DNA of 64,000 nt from Amblyornis subalaris (Eukaryota > Chordata > Aves > Passeriformes > Ptilonorhynchidae): assembly GCA_018881555.1 (NCBI GenBank), contig JACAXG010000130.1, forward strand, positions 716,079 through 780,078, given 5' to 3'. A program made the position numbers and the translations under genes. The notes under the pieces were generated by a model, which did no database searches, had not been told where the DNA came from, and saw only the letters and a program-made list of their open reading frames with translations. Each line of letters begins with the position of its first letter. Positions within the stretch are counted from its first letter, which is position 1. Positions 10,652 through 22,416 of this stretch are shown here, in pieces.

Positions 10652-13600
10652 CAATCAGCAGGAGTTTTTGCCAGGAGCGATCCCAGCGCAGGGATTTTCC
10701 ATTCCAAATCGATCCCAGATTTTTCTCTGTAAAACCAACAGAGTTTTGCTGAGGTTTGGGGCATTTTTCCACATTTTAGGGTGGAATAAAGTGGAACACC
10801 CTGAATTTCAGTTGATGTTAATCAAAACAGCGCTGCTGATGAAAACTGGGAAAATCCTGGCTGGATGCACCTCCCCATTCACCACCTTTCCCACCCCTCC
10901 TGGTGTTATCCAAGGAGACCACAACAAGTGTGACCTTTCCCATTTTTCCTGCCTGTTCTTTGAGCCATCCCAGGAATGTGGCAGCGGGCACCACCTAGAA
11001 ATCCACTTTTTACCAAAGTTTTCCAAGCTCTAAAGATAAAAAAAATCCATTTGCGTTTTCCAAAGGGAAGCTTGAGGGGTTTAAACACATTTGATCGTGG
11101 TCGTGGTGTCTTTTAAAAGGATCCAAGTTCAGTAGGTTTGGATATGAGTGAATCCAGGATTTACAAATGTACCTTTTTCCATTCATTNGGCTCCAAAATC
11201 CCTAGGAATGGCTCCTCCAACAGTGTTTAGCAATCCTTAGGGATTCATAAACATTCCTGTTTTCTTTCCCTCGCTGTCTGGTGTGTTACAGATGCAGCAC
11301 CACATCAATAAATGCATCTTTAAGGCTCATTAAAGGCCAAAATTCCTGATTTTCACCGTGTTAAGACCATTTCTTGCCACAAAACTCCAAGCTTCCCACT
11401 TAAATTCACCCGGAGGGTGTTTCCCACACCTGGAGATTTGCGAAGTGGCCATCGTGGAGATAGGAATCAAATCCACGGCTGGGAGAGTCNACATCCCTGG
11501 CTGTGCTCCAGGAAAATAATTGGCTGTGGACTGGTGAAAACGGGGTTATTCCTCTCCTAAAAAAGATAATTCCAAGTATCCCAGGTGGGATTGCTGGAGA
11601 CAGGAGGCTGCAGGTCCCAGCAGGTGAATTCCCAGCTGCACAATCCACCACGAGGAGGAATTTGCCACAATCCCGGTGCTGCCGTGGCCATGGATTCATC
11701 CAGTAGCTCCTGCCTCGAGCCCCATCCATCCTGGCGGATGTTACAGATTTATTTTGGGAATAGATCCAGCCCTAGATCAGCTGTTTGTTTTCCTGCTCCC
11801 TGCCTGATCCAATCCAAGCTGCACTCGATGGGATTTGGAGACGCAGGCTATTGGATTATAGGATGAGATATCAAATTATTCCTGGAATATTCCGGCATTA
11901 TTGACGTAGGATTTGAAAGGTGGGATGAAGGCATCCAACAAACGCAGGCTGGGCAGAGGCAAATAATTAAAATCCCACGATAATTAAAACCATCAGGATG
12001 TGGGGCAGTGGGATAGGGATTGATTCTGATCGCCACATATCAGAGCCCTGGATGCTCCAGCCCAGGATCTCCTCATCCACCTTGGGAAGCAGCTGGATCC
12101 ATATGACTCCAGGCTGGAGCTGCATGTTCATTAGAAAGCTAATTAATGGGCAGCAAATTCCCAGGATAATCACTGTGTAAACAATGGTGTGAATATTTAG
12201 CAGGAGCAGGGACACTTTGGAGCTGTTATCCCACTGGATATCCATATCCAGCACCATGGAAATCCATAGGAATAGCCCGTTTTAATGCTGCAGGATGTGT
12301 CCTTTGGAGTGGCAAAGCCTTTGTGTGATCCCTGTTCTCCCGATGTTTTGCCTTGGAGGGAACTGCTCCCACCACCCCNTTTGACCACACTCGTGATTCC
12401 CGGGATGCAGCGGATCCCTCCGGAATCTGCTCCTGGTAATTCACGGCTGCTTCATCCGCAGCGACAGCTCCTCAAACTGATGGATTGGAGCCCTAAACTG
12501 AGCCATAAATCTGGACATTCCCAGGGATGGGCTGGGCCGGGAATGCGCTGCGGGAAGGCACATCCAGGGAAGCGCCGCCGCTTCGGTCATGGATGTTCCC
12601 CGTGGAGGGAGAATAATTTGGGAAAACCAAACCAGCCCANAGACAGCTGAGAGCAGATTTAGGCACGGAAAGAGCCTGTTTGTCCTTCCCACTCTCCATA
12701 GGGATGGAGCAGCACAGCAGTGGGAATCCTCTGGCTGGCCTCTCCCGGAATTTCCGCACACCAGTGGAAACCACGGGGGAAAATCCTCCTTTTCCAGGGC
12801 CTCGTCAGAAGCCCGAGAAGAAACATCCTCGGGATGCCATCCCGATTCCAGCTCTCGATGAGAAATGAGTTTTCCAACATCAGATCAAAGCTTCCCGAGT
12901 GAGAAATCCCCCCCCTTCCCATCCATTCTGTCGAGCAGATTCGGGAGAGCGTGCTGAGGAGCCGAGTCAAAATATTGGGAATTCTGCGTTCTGTGACCTC
13001 CTCCCGCTGCCAGACTCGTGACAGGGATGTGCTAAACACGGCGTCTGCCCGTGGGGATTAATCCCAGAATCCGCCAGGATCCCTTAATGCAGGGAAAAGC
13101 CTTCTTGGGAAGGAATATTGGGAAGAGCGAGGCACAGCGCTGGTTTTTCTCCATATTTCGACCACAGAGATTTGTCTTGCTGAGATTATCCATGTTTTTA
13201 TTAATACTTCCAATATTTCCCTGGCCAGAGCCCACAAAGCAAACAACATTTGAATTTCCAGCTGTTTTCCCTAAAACTTTCCAGTTCTTTTGGATAGCTA
13301 AATGTTCTTTCCCTCTGCACTTGCTCGGAGAACAAAGTGCACGTGGAGAGCCCTGATTGCGGAATAATGGGAAAANGAGGAAGAGTTCAGGAAAACCGCT
13401 CCTGGAGATCTTTCCTGCCGATAAAACAATTTGTGGAGATGGGGGTGATATTTGAGGAGACACCAAGTCCTGCTCTTTGCCAAGGAAAAGCTTTGTCCAC
13501 TCTTCCCAGCTCTTCCCAGTTAAATGCNTATCCCGAGGCTCCAGGTAATCCCAGCAGGGAGGTCATTAGGGAATAATGATGCTCCAAATGTCCCCTCCCC

Positions 13601-15038
13601 GGAGCAAGGACAACCCTCTGGAGCAGNCAGGTATTCCCAGCAGTGCCCGCCCTTTGGGAATGCATTTCTTGAACAGCTCCCGGCATCCATCATCCCTTTG
13701 GAGCATGGCGCTGCCATCCTCCCCTTCCCAAAAATCCCTGCCGGTGGGTAAAACGTGGCAATTAAAACGTCCCTCNTATAATTTGTGTTGTTCCCAGAAT
13801 GGAATTAGCAGGAATTGCTGGGAATTGGAGCCTCCCGGTACCCGGCGCTGAGCTCTGCTGTGGCATCAGGGCGAAGCCATCAGCTGGCTCTGAAAAAAAA
13901 AGAATAAAATGGCAATAAACTTCGAGGTTGGCCCCAAAAAATGGCTCAAAAATAAATTTAAAAATCAAAGATTCAGATCTGGGGAAGCAAAGGAGGGAAA
14001 GTTTTGCTTTTTCCCTTTTTTTTTTTCCAAAATGAGCCGGGGTTTTGTCACGACTTAGGCGGGATCTGCTCGGATACGGGGGAAGGATGAGGGAATAGTC
14101 GCCTGCTGATCGCTCATCACGGATATCGGGATTGACTCCGTCTCTGGGTGACACTGCCCCTCCCTGACGCCCAGCAGAGAATTCCAAAAGCACCATTTTC
14201 CTCTCCAGGAAACTCATTTATCCAACCGAAACTGCGGGACGGGACAAGAGACACAAGCGTGGCTGAGTACCCGGCAACTGCAGCATAAAGGGTGATTCCA
14301 GCAGGGAAAATTCCCGTGTTTTGATGGAGTTACACCCTTCAGTTCATCCTCTGGTGCTAAACCACCTTCCTGGCTGCTGAGAGCTTGTGGGAAGGGGCTG
14401 TGGAAAAGGGATTTTTCCCACCCTGTAATTCCAGGATTTGTGGGCAGAAACGGCAGCGCGAGGAAAGCATCCCTCGGTGGAGGGGACCTGCTGGGCCCTG
14501 GCATCCCAAAAACCGGCGNCAAATCCCATTCCTGCCTTTCCCCAGCTCCCTGACCTGCAGCTGNACTCTGCTCCCTGAAGACGAGAGGGAAAAACATTTC
14601 CAAACTCAGCCCTTTCCTCTGATAATATCAGGAAAAACGGCACCCGATCCCATTAATATCCANTTCGCCGGGAAAGAGTCCAAGAGCTGCCTCGGGCAGG
14701 ACCAGAGGGAGCAATTACCCTGTTCCCAATCAGCCCTGGTCCCGCGGGTATCCCACATTTATGGCTGGGATAAGAACACAATCCCCCACATCTCGGGGCC
14801 GGGCGGGATCCCTGAGCTCGGCCCTAAATCTCCGGGAAAGGAGTTTTCCGAGCTGTCACTCCTCATCCCCTCGCTGGGAGAGGTGGCTTTATGTTGGTTT
14901 TCCTTGGTATTTTAACGAGTTCTCCCAGAAGGCAAAAAATTGAGGGAAAGCAGCAAAAAATTGGGGTGATGTCATCAGGTCCAATGTCTGATTTTATTAC
15001 CTTGGAGTCGCAGCACAGCAACTTGTTCAGCTGGGACA
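10652..15038. other. 4.4-kb unique noncoding stretch
   Basis: No CR1 and no convincing gene. The sequence is rich in short words such as 'aattccca' and 'ggaatt', which give it a slippage-like texture. The motif-rich block near 12.1 kb is listed separately. Confidence 0.5.
12095..12200. promoter_or_regulatory. Candidate conserved noncoding element with FOX/SOX motifs
   Basis: Within about 90 bp there is a CATATG E-box (12100-12105), an 'agctaattaatggg' homeodomain-type site (about 12138-12150), and TGTAAACAA (FOX-type, 12176-12184) overlapping AACAATGG (SOX-type, 12180-12187). The cluster is visible; binding and conservation are inferred. Confidence 0.3.
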
Positions 15039-15134
15039 TTTTAATTTTAATTTTAATTTTAATTTTAATTTTAATTTTAATTTTAATTTTTATTTTTATT
15101 TTTATTTTTATTTTTATTTTTATTTTTATTTTTA

Positions 15135-15165
<31 letters not shown>

Positions 15166-15180
15166 TTTTATTTTTATATA
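15039..15180. repeat. Compound (TTTTAA)n/(TTTTTA)n microsatellite
   Basis: About 50 bp of TTTTAA units switch near 15090 to TTTTTA units that run to about 15176 with one irregular unit near the end. All A and T for 140 bp. Confidence 0.97.
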
Positions 15181-15228
15181 TCAATAGAGAAGTGAAAGCA
15201 ACACAAATATAAAACCACACATATTTAA

Positions 15229-15255
<27 letters not shown>
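15229..15255. repeat. (AT)13 microsatellite
   Basis: A perfect dinucleotide run, 48 bp downstream of the hexamer array. Confidence 0.95.
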
Positions 15256-15261
<6 letters not shown>

Positions 15262-15914
15262 CGGAGATGGAGGCAACACTGCCCCTGGCCACGGGGTTAA
15301 ATATTGACCCGGGAAAAATGGGAATAAAATAAGCATAAAAACCATATTTTTGTGGTAAAACAGAGCCAGAGAGTTGGGTTTATTTGTCGGGAATTCATAT
15401 CATTCCCAGCACGGCTTCAGGTGTGGGGGGAAAGAAGGATAGGGACAATGAAAGGTTTGGCTGTGGTGATCCCACAGGCCAAAGATCCCACAGGCTGCAG
15501 TGGGCTCGTGAGCATCCCTGCCCTGCTCATGGAATTTGGGTCAGAAGGGGCAAAAAAGAGCCATGAATGTGTGTATTACTGGGGCTGGAGCCAAATCCCA
15601 CTCGGGGATGCTCCTTGGTGTTTCTTCCCCCCACTGGGGGCCTTTTGGGACAGCAGGAGGGGAGGATGGATTTGGGGATCCCAATCCGGATACCCCAGCA
15701 CACAGACATTCCTGTTTGCTGTCCCAAATCCATCCTGAATTCCCGCCTCGACGACCAGACCCATCCAACCATAAATCTTTCCAATATCTCTCCTTTTATT
15801 ACATTTTCTCTGGACACTTGGAAGAACAGATTTCTGCTGGATCCTTCCTCCAGCTCCAGCTTCTTTGGGATGATTGTGCCAGTTAGGGATGGGATTTTAA
15901 TTGTTTATTCTATA
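15256..15914. other. Unique noncoding sequence
   Basis: No repeat or gene seen. The region around 15470-15510 repeats the phrase 'gatcccacaggc' twice. Confidence 0.45.
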
Positions 15915-15966
15915 TTGGAACAGGTTGACCATGGAAACTGTGGCTGCCTCATCCCTGGAAGATGTC
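15915..15966 (+). repeat. CR1 LINE fragment, short and diverged
   Basis: 'ggaacaggttgaccatggaa' followed by 'ctgtggctgcctcatccctg' matches the central part of the CR1 3' body. Both ends are lost. Confidence 0.65.
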
Positions 15967-18900
15967 CCCTGGAAAACCACAGCCCTCTCCTGTTCCCTGG
16001 GATAAATGGCCCTGTTTTCTGGGAATTTCAGCCAAGGGAATGTCCCCTGCAAAAGGGTGAAGAATTTTCAGGTTTTTCCTCAATTTCCTTCATAAGACTG
16101 AGAAAGTGTTTAGATCTTTATCCACGAGTCTAATGCCACTTAATAATATAAAATAATAGGGAATTGATCCAATTCCAGTCTTCCAATGTTCCTATTTCAG
16201 TGCTTAAAGCTCTGTAAAATTCAGAGTGGTACCCGGAGACAGAAGAAAAGGGATGAGGATGAGGAATGTGCCGTGGGATGGAGGGACAGAGCGTCCCATG
16301 TGCTGCTCCTCCAGNCTGAAGGAGCCGGGAGTGGCCAAGAGGAGGGAAAAGGTGGGAAAAGGAAGTAAAGGAAATAAATAAAATCAAAAAGGAGGCGAGG
16401 GAAAAGCAAAATGCAGAGAGACCTGCACTGAGTGTTGCCTAAAAGCTGAATTTTCCATTGGTTTGTGCTGGATTTGCCTCCTGGGCACNTCTGAGGGGAG
16501 ATGCGTCCCTTTCCCAGCGTGGCTCAGAGCACAGGGAACATCCTTGGAGAGCAAATCCGCGGAGATCCAGGGTGATCCAGGGAAGCAAAGTGCTCCGAGN
16601 GGTGCTGACAAGCCCTTCCAGCTGTTTCTTTTCAAGAAAGGAGGAATTTGGTGTTGGAAAATCGAATCCTTATGGCCACGCTCAGGCCGGAGCGTCCGTG
16701 CACGTGTCTGCTCCAATCCGTGTGGATCTCCTGGGATTTGCCAAGCTTTTGGGAGCAGCTTGGAGAGGCCTGGAAGTTGGGAAAGGGCTGTTCCCAGGGC
16801 ATCTCTGTCCTGGTCTGATGTCCTGAGCCTGCTCNGAGCAGAGCAAGGAGCTGCTGGCATTTGGCTCCAACCTGGCCCTTCCCTTGNATCCCATCCAAGG
16901 AGAGACAAACAAGCTCTTCCATCCCATCCCAAAGTTCAGCCTCTTGTACAGTGACCTCTTCGATCTTGATTATGCAAAAAATTCCNTGGAAAAACAATTT
17001 AAACTCTTTCCGGGAGAGCTGCTTCATGAATATGGTAAGAAGGGGAGCTGAGGGAACGAGCATTAGCCTTGGGATAAAACTTTGGAAGTGCTGGTGCACT
17101 GATAAATCCTAAACTTCCCATAAAATAAATCCCAAAGCCAGCCCAGTGCAGTGGATAACACAGAGCTTAGTGGCACTNGGGATGGAAGGGAAAAAACCTG
17201 CATTAATTAAATATTTTGATTTAATCCCAAATATTTTTGGAGTTCTGTAGGGTTTCGAGTTCTTTTGGGATAAGTACTCCTGCCCAATGTCAGGATGGGA
17301 GCGCAGAGGTTTTCCCAACTTGAGGGTTAATATCCCATTCCAACTGTGCTGTAGGATGTTAATCCACAGGTTTCTGTCAGATCCTGACTTTTTGGGCTTG
17401 GGCTTGCATGGAAAAGACCTTTAAAGTGTTTGGGAAGCACTTTGAGTCACCAAGGACCGCGGGATCCGCTCTTGGCTCCGGCTGGAGCTGGTGACATCCA
17501 AACTTGGGATATCCTGGGGAGCTGTTGCATCCACACCAGGGCACCAAATCCATATAAACCAAAAGGAATGAGCTTTTGGGGAATGTCAGGTGAAGTTTGG
17601 TGTCCACNTGGCATTTCATGGCGGTGGAGGGCAGTGGGAGCCTGGTGGGAAGGGAATTTTGGGAGCAGTGAAAACGTCTCCAGCCAGGAATGGTTGGCAG
17701 GCAGCGATTACAGGTGGGAACCCCGGGAATGTTGGAATGCTGGCCACAAACAGCCCCTGGCAGGCGCCCTCAGGTGCTCCCAACAGAGAGATTTGAGCTT
17801 TCCGTGCCCGTCCTGCCCATCCAAGACGTGGATGCTCCTGGAAGAGCAAAGCATGGAGCAGCCGGGGGTTAAAGCCGGGCAATCCCAAGACCTTGGCAAG
17901 GCATCAGATGTGGGATCAATCCCTAAAGCTCAGCCAAATGGATTTTCAATCCAACCACTTCCCAGGACTGAGCTCCCTCTCCATCCCCAGGTGACTCCCA
18001 GAGATCTGTTTGGGTTTCCAAACTGACTTTCCCAAGCCAAATCCAGCGGGATTCACACAGCTCCAGGCTGCTCCCGAGCATCACACGGCGCTGATGGAAT
18101 CTGAGCCTCGAGGTTACGGATTTGCACTCCAAATTCTCCCACAAGCCCGACCCAAAAGCCGTTTCCATGCTCCACAGAGGCCACTGGAATATTTTCTGGG
18201 ATGCTGTATTTCTCTGCACCACATTTCATCTCCACACCCCGCGTAATTCCTTAATTTTTCCCACTTGTTCTGGAACCATCCCCGTGTTCGTTTCCTTTTG
18301 GCTGTGCCTCTGATCACTCCTGTTGCTAATGACTGACTCCTGGATGCTAATTAGCATCCAGTCCCACCAATGGATATTTTTCCATGCATCCCTAAACCAC
18401 CGCAGGCCGTTTCACACATTCCAGGGAAGGATATTCCCGGGAAGCAGATGCGGGGCATGTGGCGGAGGCGAGCATGAGATGCCAGCCTAAATTCCATGTG
18501 NGAACAGGGTCGGGAATGATTTATATCCCCCTGCGCCGCTAAACGACCTTGCTGATGGCAGCCATTCGTTTTCCAGCGCTAAATTGCGGGAGACAAAACA
18601 TTCCAGGCGGATCCAACCGGGATGTGCTTCCTACGCGGAGTTAAACACGTGTTAAAAACACAACTACAAGACAATNTTCCAATTAGTAAATTCAGCGGCT
18701 GCCTGGTGCCTGGGAATGCAGCGGGAAAACACTGCCGTGGCACAAAGCAGATGTTGGATGCTCCAGAAAAATCTTTTGCAATTCCTACTCCACTGCGGGA
18801 TGAATTTCCATAAGAATTTTGTGGATCCCGGCTCGCCCGCCCTAGGGGAGGAATCAAAGCCGCTTTTCCCGGAGTTTGTCTTGGCTGCACAAATGTTTGG

Positions 18901-19160
18901 GAGCAACTTGGGGTTGGGTTTCCAACGGGAGAGCCGCAATGGTGGCACGGGGGGATTTATGGGGCGCAGCTGCCCCTNCCTCCCACGGGACCTTCACGAG
19001 TCTCCCACCGTTGGATTCCCAATGGATTTCCTTCTGATTTTCCAAGGGCAGATCAGGAGCCAAAGGCAGGAGAGGATTTTTGAGGATGCTTTGGGGTTGT
19101 TGTTGTGAAAACATTAAAATTTAACCTTTGGTCTCTCAGGGGGTGGTTGGGCCAATAATA
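15967..19160. other. 3.2-kb unique noncoding stretch
   Basis: No recognised repeat or gene. It contains the perfect palindrome at 18340-18361. A very short stretch near 17410 resembles a CR1 tail but is too short to call. Confidence 0.45.
18340..18361. repeat. 22-bp perfect palindrome with homeodomain/octamer-like core
   Basis: Each 11-base half, CTGGATGCTAA, is followed by its exact reverse complement with no spacer. The core GCTAATTAGC joins two ATTA homeodomain cores, and each arm reads ATGCTAAT, one base from the POU octamer ATGCAAAT. By a simple uniform-base estimate, about 0.015 such palindromes are expected in 64 kb. Confidence 0.9.
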
Positions 19161-19276
19161 TCATGGAATCACGGAATTGAGNAGGAAGTGACCCACAAGG
19201 ATCATGGAATCCTGCACAGGGCAACCCCAAAATCCCACCACGTTGTCCAAACACTCCCTGGATATTCCTGGGCCTT
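19161..19276 (-). repeat. CR1 LINE fragment, 3' end
   Basis: The + strand reads 'tcatggaatcacggaattga', 'gacccacaaggatcatgg' and 'ttgtccaaacactccc', which is the reverse complement of a CR1 3' end of the kind also seen at 23.4 kb. Confidence 0.75.
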
Positions 19277-19799
19277 CTGGAGGTGGTGGGAGATCCAGAG
19301 CTGCTGCACATGGCACCGACCTCCCCGCCCACTCTAATTCCTTCCACTTGTCGCCCACCACTCACAACATCCACATTTCTCCACGGGACCCGCATCCAAA
19401 CCTCTTCCTGATATTCCAAGCAGCTCTCTCTCTGCCTCCTCCTTGCTAATTCCCCGTCTAATTTTAAATTTCATCCCTCGGAGGAGCTTTTCTCTGCTTC
19501 CTCCATGTGTCACCACATTTTTTCTCGGCGTTTTTTCCGATTTGACTCCTATTTACATCCGTGTTTTGAATAGACATGAAGCAAAACTTATGGCCAAACC
19601 CCAAAACTATTCCATAGGATCCGGAGATGCTTTGCAGCGTGGAGAGTTGCCCGGGAAGGAGCTTTAAATAAAATCCCCCAAAAAAAGCAGAAGATGCATC
19701 CAACTGCTGCTCGAATCCNTGAGCTGGGTGTTTTGGCAGGGCTCAAAGAGCTGACAGTCAGCAAGTGTGAAAAGGAATTAATTCTGGCTATTTAATTTT

Positions 19800-20400
19800 T
19801 NAAAAAATTATTAAAAATAGGAGCCTATCAAAATATTAAATTCGATATTCAAATATTTTTTCACGCCCAACCGAACAAAAAAGCCCCGGATGGTGCGGGC
19901 TGCGATACAATAACGTTCCCGAGGTTTATGGAAAGCTGAGGAAGATGTTACACAACAACATCTTCCTCCCCGTGTCGCAACGGGGTCCCCACCCGGGGCC
20001 GGGGGAAGCGGGCGCCCGGCCAGCCCCGTGGGCCGCGTTCCCTGCCCGGCCGGCTCCTTTTCCAGCAAACAAACGGAGTTCGCTCCGCTCTGACCTTAAC
20101 TCGCTTTTTAATTTATTTATTTTTTTTTTTTCAATAGGAAGCGGTTGGAAGGGCCCAACCGGCGGGGCGGCGAAACGTCCCCCAGCTGGAGGCCGCCCTG
20201 ACACGGTTATGAATTGCAGATGTTGCCTGGGAGCTGTTGGGATTCCGAGCGGGGCCGGGAGTCCCTGGGGTGGCTGTGGAGCTGCTTCCCGAGCCTTTGG
20301 GAAGAGGGGTTTGTTTTCCGCTCGAAATGAGCTTTTAACCATTTGGGGTTTGCTCTGCGTGCTGAAGACAAGTGACACAAAGCAGGCAAAGACGAAGCGG
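19800..20400. promoter_or_regulatory. CpG-rich block, candidate regulatory element
   Basis: An AT-rich lead-in (19800-19860) changes into strongly CpG-rich sequence (about 19970-20200). It includes the 12-bp-arm inverted repeat at 19938-19968 and a run of C- and G-rich words around 19990-20060. No coding frame is convincing. The composition suits a CpG-island-like enhancer or an unannotated promoter, but no transcript evidence can be seen. Confidence 0.35.
19938..19968. repeat. 12-bp perfect inverted repeat, 7-nt loop
   Basis: GAGGAAGATGTT (19938-19949), loop ACACAAC, then AACATCTTCCTC (19957-19968). All 12 positions pair. It could be a cruciform, a small RNA hairpin or a pair of opposed ETS-type GGAA sites. 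Confidence 0.9.
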
Positions 20401-20427
20401 GAGATCCAGATCCCGCTCCCTCCCACG

Positions 20428-20621
20428 AGGAATTTCTCCATGGAAAGGGTGGTCAGGCATTGGAACTGCCCAGGGAGGTTTGGAGTCCCCATCCCTGGAG
20501 GTATCCAAGGAATTCCTGGACGTGGCACTCGGCGCTCTGGGCTGGCGACAAGGTGGGAATCGGTCACAGGTTGGACTCCATGACCTTGGAGGGCTTTTCC
20601 AATCTCAGTGATCCTGGAATT
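20428..20621 (+). repeat. CR1 LINE fragment, 3' end
   Basis: 'gggtggtcaggcattggaac', 'gtccccatccctggaggt', 'ggttggactccatgacctt' and 'ggagggcttttccaat' follow in CR1 order. This subfamily differs from the 'gttgcccagagaagctg' type. Confidence 0.85.
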
Positions 20622-20870
20622 CCTCACGCACACATGGGAAGCCCTATAAAAACGTGGCTCCAAGGCTTGGACCTCTCCNCAGAGGTGGTGGCACCCCAGG
20701 ACTTGGTGTCACCAGACGTCGTTGGCCATCAGGACTGGAGAAAGCAGCAGGATTGAAATGATTTAATTTCTTGTGGTTATTAACAACATTCCAGTTTCTG
20801 GGGAGCAGGAGTGCTCTTCTCTCCGTGGCCTTGTCCATCATTCAGCAGGGGAAAATTATATTTCTTTAGC

Positions 20871-20886
20871 TTCTTCTTCTTCTTGC

Positions 20887-20945
<59 letters not shown>
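20871..20945. repeat. (TTC)n plus (ATT)n microsatellite
   Basis: About 14 bases of TTC repeats, then nearly 20 perfect ATT units from 20887. Confidence 0.97.
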
Positions 20946-20946
<1 letters not shown>

Positions 20947-21954
20947 ATAGAACCTATTATTCTGCCCATTTTAGGCCCAGAAGCCAACTTTGACTCCTGA
21001 ACATGAGCTTCCTCATTGAGGAAAGGATCCAAACACCTCCATGGACAAATCCCCCACTCCTTTTACGTCTTTTGATGACTCCCCTGAACTTTTGCTGTGC
21101 CTGTTTTGCCTGATGTAATTNGTAAATCGTGAGGATTCATTAATTATTTCTGATAGATAATTAGAGCTAGTGGATGTGACGTACACGGGGACCTCAGCCT
21201 GAAGATGAAAAGGTCCCGAGGGGATTTGGAGCCTCCTGCTGTCCCTGGCTGATGGGACATGGTGGAGCTGAGTTCCCTGAATCCTTTTTTTCCAGGAGTT
21301 CCACACCACTAAACTCTTTATTTGTCTCCAACCTCCCTCCTCAGACCTCACATCACTTCCCCTCTTGCCAAACAGCCAAGAGAAGACCCAAAGTTTACAT
21401 TTTTCCAGAGAGCACTAAAATCAACAATTTCCTGTGCTCTTCTTACCCAGAGACCCCGGCCAGGGAGTCAGGATGATTTAGGGCTGGGAAGAGGCTGCCC
21501 ATTCCTGCCTGCGTGGGCTGGGATCAGGGATAACGCGATCCTCACCCTCCAACAAAGCTGGGGGGAAGGTGTCAGATCCCTCTTCCCCAGCTGGGATGAA
21601 GNGAGGGTGTNAGGGAACATTAAAGGCTCGGGATGGAAAACAATAACAAACAGAAAAAGGGAGAAAAACCAGGAAGGTGAAGAAAAAAGGGAATAAAAAA
21701 GAAAAGGGGTGGGTGNGCGTGCAGGACCCGTGTGATGCTGGGCTCAAAGGCTCAGTGTGGTGTTCGGGGGGATGCTGATGATTGTCCCAAAAATTCCCCT
21801 TTCCATGGGGGTTATTTTAAGCTGTGCACTCCAGGGAGGGATTTCCCTCGCCTTGTTTTGGTGGTGAACCAAAACCCCCCCGAGCTGAGCAGCTCAAAGG
21901 TGTGGAAATGAGGAACACGGGAAAGTTGTGTTCNTTTTTCCTGGACGTGTGGAG
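20946..21954. other. Unique noncoding sequence
   Basis: No recognised repeat or gene. A purine-rich, A/G-only-like segment lies at about 21640-21710. Confidence 0.45.
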
Positions 21955-22416
21955 ATGCTGCTCTGGGCAACCTGTGCCAGGGCCTCCCCACCCTCACATC
22001 CAGGAATTCCTTCCCAAGATCCCACCTAACCCTGCCCTCTGGCACTGGGAAGCCATTCCCTGTGTCCTGCCACTCCCTGCCTTGTCCCAAGTCCCTCTCN
22101 AGCTCTCCTGGAGCCCCTTTAGGCACTGGAAGAGGCTCTGGGGTGTCCCTGGAGCCTTCTCTTTTCCTGGTGAACATTCCCANCTCTCCCAGCCTGGCTC
22201 CAGAGCAGAGGGGCTCCAGCGCTTGGAGCAGCTCCNTGGNCTCCTCTGCATTCCCTCCCATCCTTCTGATGNTGGATCCCAGAGCTGGATTTGGGGNCAG
22301 AAAATTCCNCCCGGAGTGGGGCAGAATCCCCACTTTCCTGCTGCCCANCCTGTGGGATCAGCCCAGGATTTGGGGGATTCTGGCTGCCTGAGAACACGGC
22401 TGGGGCACATCCAGCT
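21955..22416 (-). repeat. CR1 LINE fragment, ORF2 end plus part of 3' body
   Basis: On the - strand it runs from degenerate ORF2 codons (about 22311-22416) through 'gagagctgggaatgttcacc' to 'cacaggttgcccagag', where it stops abruptly at 21973. The final 150-200 bp of a CR1 3' end are missing. Eight single Ns fall in the interval 22100-22348. Confidence 0.9.

Noticed and set aside
15039..15187. Open frame of alternating Ile/Leu then Ile/Phe, considered as a membrane protein
   Set aside because: It is the translation of a TTTTAA/TTTTTA microsatellite.
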